From Rhabdophis nuchalis (taxonomy: Eukaryota > Chordata > Lepidosauria > Squamata > Natricidae), in NCBI GenBank assembly GCA_039707465.1, contig CM077644.1, forward strand, positions 198,435,962 through 198,499,961: DNA of 64,000 bases. Reading direction: 5' to 3'. Within the stretch, counting starts at the first letter, position 1, and every line of letters begins with the position of its first letter. This document shows, one piece after another, positions 55,222-64,000 of the stretch. The notes below the pieces were generated by a model. That model worked only from the letters and a program-made list of their open reading frames with translations, had not been told where the DNA came from and ran no database searches. The translations under genes were made by a program, and so were the position numbers.

Positions 55222-56241
55222 ATGGATAGGATGCTGGGGAGGTTGAATGCTACCACATGTTTATTGGACCCGTGTCCCTCCTGGCTTGTACTGGCCTCCC
55301 GGGAGGTGACACGATGCTGGCTCCAGGAAATAGTGAACGCTTCATTGAGTGAGGGGTCTTTTCCAGCCATCTTGAAAGAGGTGGTGGTGAGACCCCTCCT
55401 CAAAAAGCCTTTCCTGGACCCAGCGGTGTTAGTAAATTATTGTCCGGTCTCCAACCTTTCCTTCTTGGCGAAGGTTGTTGAGAGTGTGGTGGCACGACAA
55501 TTCCCCCAACACCTGGAGGAAACTGTCTATCTAGACCCGCGCCAGTCCGGCTTCCGGCCTGGGCACGGCACAGAAATGGCATTGGTTGCATTGGTAGATG
55601 ATCTCTGGAGGGCTCGGGATAGAGGCTGTTCCTCTATCCTGGTCCTATTAGGCCTCTCAGTGGCTTTTGATACCATCGACCATGGTATCCTATTGCACCA
55701 GCTGGAGGGTTTGGGGTTGGGAGCCACCATGTTGCGGTGGTTCTCCTCCTACCTCTCCGGCCGATTGCAATTTGTGTTGGCAGGAGGGCAGAGATCGATG
55801 CCGAGGCCCCTCATATGTGGGGTGCCTCAGGGGTCGGTCCTCTTGCCTCTCCTGTTCAACACCTATATGAAGCCTCTGGGTGAGATCATCCATGGTTTTG
55901 GGGTAGAGTACCATCAGTACGCTGATGATACTCAGCTGTACATTTCTACCCCAGACCACCCCAACAATGCCGTCGAAGTGATGTCCCAGTGTTTGGAGGC
56001 CGTGTGGGCCTGGATGGGGAGTAACAAGCTTCGACTCACCGAGTGGTTGTGGTTTCCGGCGTCACGATATAGCCAGCTGGCTCCATCTCTAGCTATTGGG
56101 GGCGAGTCATTAGCCCCCGCAGAAAGGGTTCGCAACTTGGGTGTCCTCCTGGATTCTCCACTGTCCTTGGATGATCATGTGACAGCCGTGGCCAGGGGGG
56201 CTTTCTATCAGGTCTACCTGATACACCAGTCTAGATCGTGA
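55222..56241 (+). pseudogene. L2-like reverse transcriptase, broken
   Basis: This is a 339-codon frame with RT blocks in order: RPLLKKPFLDP, SGFRPGHGTEMAL, LSVAFDTIDHGIL (catalytic Asp), CGVPQGSVLLPLLFN, and YADDTQLY (55918-55941, catalytic Asp pair). An LGVLLDSPLSLDDHV block follows. About four residues are missing between LRL and TEWLW compared with the 3641 copy, an in-frame deletion. The frame stops at 56241 after HQSRS, where the family continues with LRPFLDR. Thumb and C-terminus are found in another frame from about 56250. No endonuclease is present, so the copy is dead. Confidence 0.85.
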
Positions 56242-56305
56242 TGCCCTACGCACAGTCACTCAAACCCTCGTCATCTCCCGACTGGACTATTGTAATGCTC
56301 TCTAC

Positions 56306-56707
56306 ATGGGGCTCCCTTTGAGGTGCACCCGGAGGCTCCAGCTAGTACAGAATGCAGCCACATGGGGGATTATGGGAGTCTCTAGATACTCCCATGTAAC
56401 ACCTCTCCTGCGCGAGCTGCACTGGCTGCCTGTGGCCCTCCAGGTGCGCTTCAAGGTGCTAGTAACTACCTTTAAAGTGCTCCATGGCTCGAGACCTGGT
56501 TATCTGCGGGACCACCTCCTACCACACACCTCCCTTCGACCTGTCCGCTCCCACAGAGAGGGCCTCCTCAGGGTACCATCCGCCGGACAATGCCGGCTGG
56601 TGACCCCCAGGGGGAGAACTTTCTCTGTGGCAGTTCCTGCCCTCTGGAGCGACCTGCCCCCGACCTTCGCACCATCACGGACCTTCTCCTCTTCCGTCGA
56701 ACTTTAA
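56306..56707 (+). pseudogene. L2-like polyprotein C-terminus of the same copy
   Basis: It runs from MGLPLRCTRRLQLVQNAATWG through LHWLPVALQVRFKVL and VPALWSDLPP, then loses the family sequence by a frameshift near 56660. It continues the element broken at 56241. Confidence 0.75.
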
Positions 56708-56949
56708 AAACACACCTATTCCATGTCACTGGCCTAGCATAGCTTTTATGATAGTCCCAATTATAATAATTTTAATGGTTTTTAAGTATAAGTTTTAGCA
56801 CAGACCCATTGTATTTAATGTATTTTTAACTTTTATATTATCATTGTATTTACTACTTTTATTCTTTCTGTGCACCACCCTGAGTCCCTTTTGGGAGATA
56901 GGGCGGTATAAAAATCCGATTAAAGTTAAAGTTAAAATTAAAGTTTACT

Positions 56950-58500
56950 ACATACATACTATTGTCTGAGATTACATTTTAAAGAAAACAAACACTTCTT
57001 TTTAAAGTAGACAAATCCACCTGTTGTGTCATGATTAAAATTTTATGCAGAAAACCATAGAATAGTCAAGAAAGATGGTCAAGGTTCTCAAATGTAGTAG
57101 ATTGACTCATCACTTATGAGGTAAGGGAGCTAATGTCTATTACATCCAAATTTTATTGGAGAAGAGGTCCCCAAAAGCTATTTAGGCTAAAATTAATAAA
57201 CGAAACCTTTGAAGACAATAGCTCTCCAAATCAATAGAAAATGTACTTATTGCTATGCTCTCTGAGACTGAAGTTGCAAACATGAGCATCTATGGGGAAG
57301 TTAATGAGGTATTGATGGAAAATATGCATGCCAATATACAATATGCAATTATGCAAATATATTTGTTTCAGAATTTGGAATTTTGTTCTTATATCAGACA
57401 TTAGAATACACATTTCCAAAGACAGCATTTCCATGAAGACACCAGTGAGAACATATCATTTTTGGATCATTGTGGTTTGCTGCAGATGCTATTGGTTGCA
57501 AATAAATTGTGAATGACAAGATCCTATACAGACCTCTTTCATTTGCATCTATAAAGCGTGTATCTATGTACACAATATAAATGCATTTCTTCTGCTAGGA
57601 GTGGCTATTTCTTTATTCAAAGATAAAATAGATAATTTATAATAAGACTAAACAACAGTAATCATTTTAGGAGTTAAGAAATTAAACAAGTGGAGTTACT
57701 CCTACTGTTAATATGGAAACATGACACATTGATCCTATTTTCAAAACACTGAAAAACAAAGTATGTTGTAATTTTATTACACTATCAATCTTAATATGAA
57801 AAAAATGGTATCTTATGCCATCTAGAATGCAAAAACTATTCAATTATTTTAGTTGTTAGGATTGCAATCCAATGATAGTTCCATACAAGTTTTGTATGAT
57901 TCTCAGTTTGGGTCCTTATTACATTATTAAGAACTCTAATACTGACAGTTTACTTGTTTTATTTAGTCAAATGTATTTATTATAAATGTTCAACTTCAAT
58001 GGATTCTTGGAATTAGTAACTTTGATATTTCATAGTTTGGCATTAATAGAATGCCTCCATGATGAACCTGGGATTCTGAAAATGCACAAATATTTTCTCC
58101 TTTCAGGTTTTGCATGTAAGGTAGGTAAACTCTGTAATACTATTTGAGGCCTATGTTCTGATAACCTTTAAAGATTGACTCCTTCTAAATCATTAGTGAA
58201 AACCCAAACAAGTTAAGCTCAGTTGCTAGAAAATACTAGTTCTATATCTGAACAATTGCCTCTTTCGATTCATTAAAGAAAGAGGGAGGAGAAAGAGGAG
58301 AAAAGAAGAAGGAAAAAGAGGGCTCTTTATGTTAAATTGCTTTTATGAAGATCATGCTGTTACAGAGAATAGAGTCTTTTTTAAAGAATAGCTTAGTAAG
58401 ACTATATATGTGTTTTAGTGATGCTATTCATTATTTTATTGCAGTATTTCAAAGGATTCATTTTTCTATTGTATTTAACATTAATACTTTTATTATACAT
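56950..58500. other. AT-rich DNA, no gene seen
   Basis: No repeat or coding region recognised. Confidence 0.45.
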
Positions 58501-58521
58501 ATTAAAATAAAGGATTGATGT

Positions 58522-58552
58522 ATTCCAGAAGAAAGAATCTTTCTTCTGGAAT
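58522..58552. repeat. 31-bp perfect palindrome with 1-nt centre
   Basis: ATTCCAGAAGAAAGA (58522-58536), then A, then its exact inverse TCTTTCTTCTGGAAT (58538-58552). Confidence 0.95.
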
Positions 58553-58931
58553 AAAATTACATGAGGACCTTTAAGAATAGGGAGTTTTGAGTTAGGAGGG
58601 AGGAATTGAACTAATTGAGCTTCAAATACCACTTTTAAAAGTAATTCTGGTTCAGAACAAGCTTAAGGTAAGTATCTCTAGTTTCTTTGCAAACAACTCT
58701 CAACAATGAAGAATGTGAAAGTATCAGTGACCATCAGAAGTGGGAAATTGAAGGGTTATAAAAAGAGTTGAAAGATAGGGAATTAATTTGAAAAGTAAAG
58801 GTGGAAATATAGGAAGCTTGTGGTAAAATGCACGAGTTATTTGTAAAAATAATAAAAATGGAATATAAATTAATAAAATGAAAGTACAAGTAATATTAGC
58901 AATTGTAACTGGATAATGATTAGTTTAGTAG

Positions 58932-59293
58932 TCATTCTTTTTTTTTATTGAAAAAGTTTTATTCAAACAAGTTTTCCCCCTTTTTACCCCCCCCCCCACA
59001 TATAATATAAATAGTATACCCCTCCCCTCCCCCCATCTTAGAATAAAATTCTCATTCAGATATTAGATATTATACCCCCTCGCCTCCCGACAAACATGAT
59101 ATAAATTTCTCTTAATATAATATATATCAATCTCCCATTAACACCATCTTCTAATTTAATTAAACATGTATAAATCATAGTATAACTATGTCCCATTATT
59201 CCCATCTCTATGTAACTTATCCACATATATTTCTCCACCCTCCACCCTAACCCACCCCCACCTCCCACTCAATCCCACCCCCCTGACCTCCGT
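58932..59293 (-). mobile_element. probable L1 LINE 3' UTR
   Basis: On the minus strand a G-rich polypurine stretch (59293-59220, then GGGGGGAGGGGAGGGG near 59030) leads to AATAAAACTTTTTCAATAAAAAAAA at the left end. That gives an AATAAA-like signal followed by an A tail. G-rich 3' UTRs with a poly(A) tail are an L1 hallmark. No coding part is present. Confidence 0.5.
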
Positions 59294-59487
59294 CATTCTT
59301 TTACTATAACAAATGCTTTAATCTGGCTTTTTTTTAATGTAACTAATTTCCTAAAACAAATGTGAACTCATCATTACAATTCAGAGGTTAGAATTCATAC
59401 ATCAAAGACTAGAATTAGCCAAGTATAGAATGAATTCTAACCTATGGGGGGAAAGTAGGATCATTTTCTGTAAATATTCAGAATTAT

Positions 59488-59560
59488 ATTGTAAGCTGCT
59501 CAGACTCAATTAGATAAATGGTGTAGACATGTGATGAATAAATAAATAAAATAAATAATT
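59488..59560 (+). mobile_element. short LINE tail
   Basis: TTGTAAGCTGCTCAGACTCAATTAGATAAATGG with an (AATA)n end is the eroded counterpart of the CCGCCCTGAGTC...GGGCGG box at the end of L2/CR1-type LINEs. Confidence 0.45.
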
Positions 59561-60025
59561 CTTGTTCTTTGGACATATAAATGCAATAATGTCTACAAGT
59601 GAGTAACTGGAGCAAATAGGAGTACATTAACATCTACTACTGTACTACCTGTCTTCCATACTATCTTCATTAGAAAACATTTATTTTAAACTCTTGGAAA
59701 ATGAGGATGATAAATGATAAACACAATAAAGTTCAACAAGATAAAAAAAAAAGTATTGAGTGCTATTATTTGAATGAGATACATCAAGAAATCTTAGGCC
59801 TATAGAATAATCTATGGAGTGGAGTTACCCCATGGCAGGCAACTGAAGGTGAGGAGAAGGAAGAGAAAGTAAATGAAAGAGAAGAGAACTGTTGCCAAGA
59901 AAACAAGATAGATACCTTGTTTATTTCTCCAGACACAGACATTTATCTTTTGTTCATATGGAAAGTCTCAACTAACAGAGAAATCTCTTACAGTGGGGTT
60001 GTAAGTTTCCTAACGATACCATTCC
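59561..60025. other. no gene seen
   Basis: AT-rich flanking DNA to the left of the chromovirus-like LTR. No clear target duplication can be checked, because the other LTR end is outside the window. Confidence 0.35.
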
Positions 60026-60182
60026 TGATTCATAATAAGTGAGCAAATGTCTTGATACAAAAACCAGTGATTTATTAACAGCTTCATTAGGCAATATTTA
60101 TTCACAGCCATTTCTTTTCTCTCTTTATCTGCTTCTGGGCTTTGCCCCTGTTCTTTTCCTGCCCTCAGCCTGTATCATAACA
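60026..60182 (-). repeat. 3' LTR of Sushi-like Gypsy element
   Basis: The inferred limits are TG at 60026 and CA at 60182 on the plus strand, giving 157 bp. Support is a direct repeat: about 80 bp from TGATTCATAATAAGTG onward recurs at 63909-64000 beside gag. The pol frame runs into the LTR at its other end. The limits are inferred from the loss of similarity and the TG/CA rule. Confidence 0.6.
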
Positions 60183-60359
60183 GATACACCCATCATAATG
60201 GGCGCCTGTGGGCTCCCAGGGCAGTGGTCTCAGAGTGGATCCGACCACAGGTTTTAAGAGGCTACTATGGAATACTGGGTGTATCTTCCATAGCAGTCGG
60301 GGCAGTTTCAGTTGCACTGAGATTGGGTTGATGATCTTTACTATGGGGAATGGTCCCAC
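60165..60359 (-). pseudogene. Sushi-like pol C-terminal end
   Basis: [19 protein letters not shown] and [12 protein letters not shown] are the post-integrase SH3-like/GPY-type end of chromovirus pol. The frame runs directly into the LTR, and no chromodomain is found where one would be expected. Confidence 0.65.
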
Positions 60360-60455
60360 AAACTTTGGTCCCAGTTTCTAGCTAGGGAGTTTTAACCTCA
60401 AATGTTTTGTGGAAAGGTAAACCTACTCTTCCACCAAGAATGGTCATTGTGGAGC

Positions 60456-60722
60456 TCATTGTTCATCTAATTGTTTCTTATAGGTTTGTGCTGCTTTACC
60501 TAGTGCTTTTTTGACATTCTCCCAGGTTTCTCTTAGCATTGACATCCAGTCAGTCAAGCTGACTGAGGAAGGGGGATTCCCTGGATACTTAGGCATTGGG
60601 ACAAAGTCCATGCTGCTCACTACTTTGAATGGTATTAGTCCTATGGTTCTGTGAACAGCATTATTGAATGCAACCTCAGTGAAAGACAGAAGATCTGCCC
60701 AATTGGACTGATGATAGTTCAT
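60456..60722 (-). pseudogene. Sushi-like integrase C-terminal part
   Basis: NYHQSNWADLLSFTEVAFNNAVHRTIGLIPF is the conserved block after the integrase catalytic core, followed by a helical WENVKKALGKAAQTYKK block. It is separated from the core by shifts and stops. Confidence 0.72.
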
Positions 60723-60798
60723 GTAGCACCTTAGGTCCTACTCTACCATAGCGTTCAGTCTCTCTGGCCTCCCACTGGTGCTTGGGTGAAAAGCTAAG

Positions 60799-61332
60799 CT
60801 AAGGCCCCCAAGATGACCCAATGGACTGCAGGAACTCCCTCCAGAACTTAGCAATGAACTGGACCCCTATGTCTGAGATAATTCTTCGAGGTACCCCATG
60901 CAGGTGGTAGATGTGCTTCAGGAACAGTTTAGTCAGCTTGTGAGCTGAGGGTATGCAGTGTGCCTCTTTGGAGAACAGGTCTATTACAGTCCAAATCACT
61001 GTGTTTCCCCCAATTTTTGGCAACTCGACTATAAAGTCCATTGCGATCTCCTCCCATGGCCTCGTTGGCTCTGCTACTGGTTGCAGCAGTCTGGAGGGTT
61101 TTCCCAATCACTTCTTCATTGTGGTGCAGATGGTGCAACTTTTCACATAACTGTCCACATCTTTCTTTATTTCGGGGCACCAGAACTGCCTCTGGGCTAA
61201 GTGTAACATCTTTAGGAATCCAAATTGGCCTTCTGGTTGGGTGTCATGGCCTCTCTGGAGAATTAGAGTGTGTAGGGATTTCAGGATATAGAGTTTCATC
61301 CCCTTCCATGCAAGGTCATCTCTTTTTGTCAA
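60799..61332 (-). pseudogene. Sushi-like integrase core, broken
   Basis: The zinc module region reads FWCPEIKKDVDSYVKSCTICTTMKK (61200-61108). The core has two catalytic-type Asp residues, in AMDFIVELPK and IISDIGVQF. The usual SDRG motif is SDIG here. The third (Glu) block is not in frame. Two frames meet near 61107. Confidence 0.75.
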
Positions 61333-61589
61333 GATGTGTTGGTTGTTTCAGAAACAGGGGTCTGCTAGTAGTTCAGTTTTGAGTCTCATGGCCCATCATC
61401 TCTCTGTGTCTGTGAGCTTGTGGGAGATATAGGTGCAGGATTGTAAGTTTCCTTGGTTGTTTCTTTGGAATAGCACTGCTCCCACTGCCATGTCACTGGC
61501 AGCTGTTTGGATCATAAAGGGTTGCTAAGGGTCAGGATGCTTCAGTACCAGTTCCTTTGCAAACATTTCTTTTAGTGTCAGGTTTAGTG

Positions 61590-61787
61590 TCAGGTTAGGT
61601 CCCACTGTAGAGGTTGTCCCAGGTGAGGTTTTGTTCCTGGGCTCCCTGTCTTTAAGAGGTCTATGGGTTTGGCAATCTTCACAAAGGAGGGGATGAATTG
61701 CCTATAGAAATTCGCGAACCCTAGGAAGCTTTGTAGTTGTCTGCAGGTGCGACAGCCTAGTATGACTTGTACTTTGTCTGGGTCCAT
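61590..61787 (-). pseudogene. Sushi-like RT thumb/connection remnant
   Basis: LQSFLGFANFYRQFIPSF is the conserved RT thumb block. A Gly/Leu-altered remainder follows. The RNase H region between here and about 61340 is too eroded to read with confidence. Confidence 0.72.
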
Positions 61788-61959
61788 CTCTATTCCCTAA
61801 TTTGACACTTGGTAGTCTAACCTAGTCCCTCATTTGACACTAGGTAGTCTAGTCATTCACAATGGAATTCACATTTTGATAGCTTGATGTACAGGTTGGC
61901 TGCCAGAAGTTTTACAGTACCTGTTGGACCAGGAATATGTGGTCATTATAGTCTCTATG

Positions 61960-62680
61960 TAGATAAGGATTCCATCCAGGTAGATGAGGATCCCCTTGTA
62001 GAGGTGCTTATGGAGCACCTCATTTATTAACTACATGAACACTGTTGGGGCTCCCTGCAATCCATCACTTTAAATTGGAAGCCCTCTAGGGGACAGTTGA
62101 ATGCTGTTTTCCACTCATCTCCTTCCCTGATCTGTGTTTGGCAGTATGCTTATCTGAGGTCTAGTTTGGTGAAGACTTTTCCCTTGGCCAAGTGAGATAG
62201 CATGTCCTTCATGAGTGGAATGGGGTATAGGTTGTGTACACACACCGCATTGATTCCTCTAAAGTTCACACACAGTCTCATAGTTCCATCTTTTTTCTCT
62301 TTGAAGAGGACTGGCACCACGACCCATGACTTAGCTGGCTCAATGAATCCCTGTGCTAGGTTTTTGTCTATGTATTTGCACATTTCTTGCATTTCCCGGG
62401 GCGTCATGGTGTACAGTTTGAGTTTGGGTAGTTTTGCCTCAGGGATGATTTTAATGGCATAATCTACCTCACGGTGGAGTGACAGAATGTTGCTCTCAGT
62501 CTCACTAAATACTTCTGTGAGGTCCTGATATTCTCCTGGAATCTGTTTGGTCTCTGGGGTTTCATCAGATGTGGCTCCCAGATGTTCTAGTAAGCTTTTT
62601 TGGGGGGTTACCTGCTTGGGTGGTGTTTTTGCTTGCTGGTGTGGAAGGGGTTGGGGCCCCTTTTCTGTCCTGAGGTCCAC
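61960..62680 (-). pseudogene. Sushi-like reverse transcriptase, catalytic loop mutated
   Basis: A 176-codon frame (62680-62150) includes DYAIKIIPEAKLPK, YTMTPREMQEMCKYID, MRLCVNFRGINAVC and KVFTKLDLR, the N-terminal RT blocks up to the first catalytic Asp. The catalytic loop, in another frame at 61982-61971, reads YLDG rather than YLDD, which loses one metal-binding Asp. Confidence 0.8.
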
Positions 62681-62831
62681 CTTGCCACCAAATGATTAGT
62701 CCCCACTTGTCTATCCAGAAGAGTCCCAGTATGATTGCTTCTGTCATTTTGGGGGCTATTATAAATGAAATTACTTCCCAGTGATCCACTAGCTCTAGTC
62801 TCACTGGTTCAGTCAGGTGGGTGGCATAGGC

Positions 62832-63035
62832 TCATAGGGACCCATCAACCTGTTTGAACCGGATTGTGTTAGCCAGTCTTTTTACTCTGATCCCCAGTTT
62901 CATGACTGTGGTCAGGTTGATCAAGCATCTAGTGCAGCCTGAGTCTACTAGGGCTTGAAAATCCCCCTGGCTTCCTCTTTGTGAGGCTGTGAGGCATATT
63001 GGAAAAAGGAAAGGGCAAATTGGTCCTCTCACCAT
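62832..63035 (-). pseudogene. Sushi-like aspartic protease remnant
   Basis: FQALVDSGCTRCLINLTTVMKLG carries the DSG active-site motif of retroelement proteases. The flanking frame is short and not joined in frame to gag or RT. Confidence 0.7.
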
Positions 63036-63230
63036 TTGGTCGTTTTTGCCCTCATTGTCACTATCAAAGATTCTGGTGACTAGCTGTTGTTGCCTGGGGT
63101 CCCCTCTTCATCTAGGTGGCGAGGGGCCTCTGCAGCCTGGAAGGACTTCCGGATGCGTGGATGTCCCGCTTTGTGGCCCCGTTCCAGTTGTGCCCTGGGT
63201 AGCAGTTCTGGCCTTGGCATTGGGATTGGG

Positions 63231-63976
63231 TCATGCACGCAGATGCCATGTGGCCCACCCCCTGCATCTGTAGCATTTCAGTAGACTTCGAGGAGGACTG
63301 GTTTTGGGGCCCACTGTGTTGCTGTGGGTCCCTGTTGGCTGGGCATTTTCAGGCCGAGTTGACCTCCCCCCCCCTCTCTCTTTTGTATCTGGTGGCTTTC
63401 TCATGTCGTTAGTGTGCAATCTGCTGTCAACTTTTATTGCTACTTGGAACCATTCAGAGAGTTGATTTGGGATGTCATGGTAGGCAGTTACTTGAGCAAT
63501 CCACTGGTCCAGACTCGTTCTGCAAAAATACACTAACAGATACTATAGTAAAGGAGATAGCCTTCCAATACTCTCCTGAATTCACAGATGTGCAACTTAA
63601 AGCCCCTCTGCTTTAAGTTGCTGAGCTCAGCTTCCTCATGCAGGTCCTCTTCCACTTTCTCAAATCTGGCCTCTAGCAGTTGTAGGAAGTCATCTATGCC
63701 TTGCAGCTGGGGGGGGGCTCTCTTGTGGACGGCTGCTAGCCATTCCCTTGCTTTTCCCTCAAGTCCCTCTGCGATAGTATTCACTATGGCTCTGGGGGAT
63801 GAGTAAAGGTGTCTATAGCATTCCAGGTGGATCTCAGGTGAGTCAAGGAATAGGGCTAATTGGTCTGAGTCCCCATCAAACTTTCCTCTGAACTGGGGCA
63901 AAATTACTGATTCAAAATAAGTGAACCAATGTCTTGATATAAAAACCAGTGATTTGTTAACAGCTTCATTAGGCAT
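63231..63976 (-). pseudogene. Sushi-like Gag remnant
   Basis: The first frame (63976-63533) contains QFRGKFDGDSDQLALFL, GLEGKAREWLAAVHK and FEKVEEDLHEEAELSNL. The second (63533-63231), one frame away, continues with a basic linker and a decayed zinc knuckle, KCYRCRGWATWH. The reading starts inside the LTR, so part of the usual Gag N-terminus and leader appears to be missing. Confidence 0.78.
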
Positions 63977-64000
63977 TCTTCATTAGGCAATATTTATTCT
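63909..64000 (-). repeat. 5' LTR of Sushi-like element, truncated by window
   Basis: It matches 60026-60110 apart from about five substitutions and an extra 13-bp unit (TTCATTAGGCA twice, near 63963-63986). The rest lies beyond the window. Confidence 0.65.

Larger units (their letters stand above)
55205..56945 (+). mobile_element. L2-like LINE, longest copy in window
   Basis: It is 5'-truncated within or just before RT, and the 3' UTR ends GATTAAAGTTAAAGTTAAAATTAAAG. It covers most of RT and the whole C-terminus and was used here as the reference for the shorter copies. Confidence 0.87.
60026..64000 (-). mobile_element. decayed chromovirus/Sushi-like Gypsy element, cut by window end
   Basis: In minus-strand order: partial 5' LTR (64000-63909), gag, protease, reverse transcriptase, integrase, 3' LTR. 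All coding parts are broken by stops and shifts. Gag (FRGKFDGDSDQLALFL, GKAREWLA) and protease (ALVDSGCTRCLI) resemble the Sushi-ichi/chromovirus group as I remember it. LTR parts differ by about five substitutions in 78 bp plus a 13-bp duplication, so it is much older than the 47-kb Gypsy. Confidence 0.85.

Overview
The window looks like non-coding DNA from a squamate reptile, most likely a snake. It is AT-rich, has no convincing intact host gene, and is built from repeats of the squamate type: L2-like and CR1 LINE fragments, R4/Dong-like LINE pieces, tRNA-derived SINEs, small hAT-type DNA transposons, microsatellites grown from CR1 tails, a Helitron and Gypsy LTR elements. Family names come from recognised motifs and remembered repeat patterns, because no search could be run.

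Region by region: 1-12 kb holds R4/Dong-like LINE pieces (minus strand), a small hAT element with a near-perfect 8-bp target duplication, four L2 3' ends, a 114-bp minisatellite and a SINE. 12-24 kb is mostly unique AT-rich DNA with two minus-strand L2 ends, hAT-like fragments, a decayed Helitron-type helicase remnant and a LINE 3' end. 24-30.3 kb carries a CR1 and three hAT-type elements delimited by 8-bp target duplications (two exact, one 7/8). 30-46.7 kb is sparse: a SINE or two, CR1 tails with long pentanucleotide arrays, an ancient CR1 and several inverted repeats.

The two main loci are these. (1) At 27186-29388 a 2.2-kb non-autonomous hAT-type element, with exact CTGATGAT target duplications, contains a GC-rich segment that reads on the minus strand as a host first exon. 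It has a start codon, a poly-Leu signal-peptide-like stretch, a tail resembling the BRI3BP family, and a consensus splice donor. I read it as exon capture by a DNA transposon. (2) At 46697-53547 a Helitron-like element (5' TC, 3' hairpin plus CTAG, A/T target) was later split by a complete young Ty3/Gypsy retrotransposon (46941-51964). The Gypsy has 299-bp LTRs differing at about 5 sites, an ATGCA target duplication and one uninterrupted 1458-codon gag-pol frame.

The right end (54-57 kb) has two more L2 copies, one keeping most of the reverse transcriptase. From 60.0 kb to the window edge lies an older, broken minus-strand Gypsy element of chromovirus/Sushi-like type, with part of its upstream LTR cut by the window end. 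The proteins seen are almost all retroelement enzymes. They form no host pathway and tell the insertion history of the locus.
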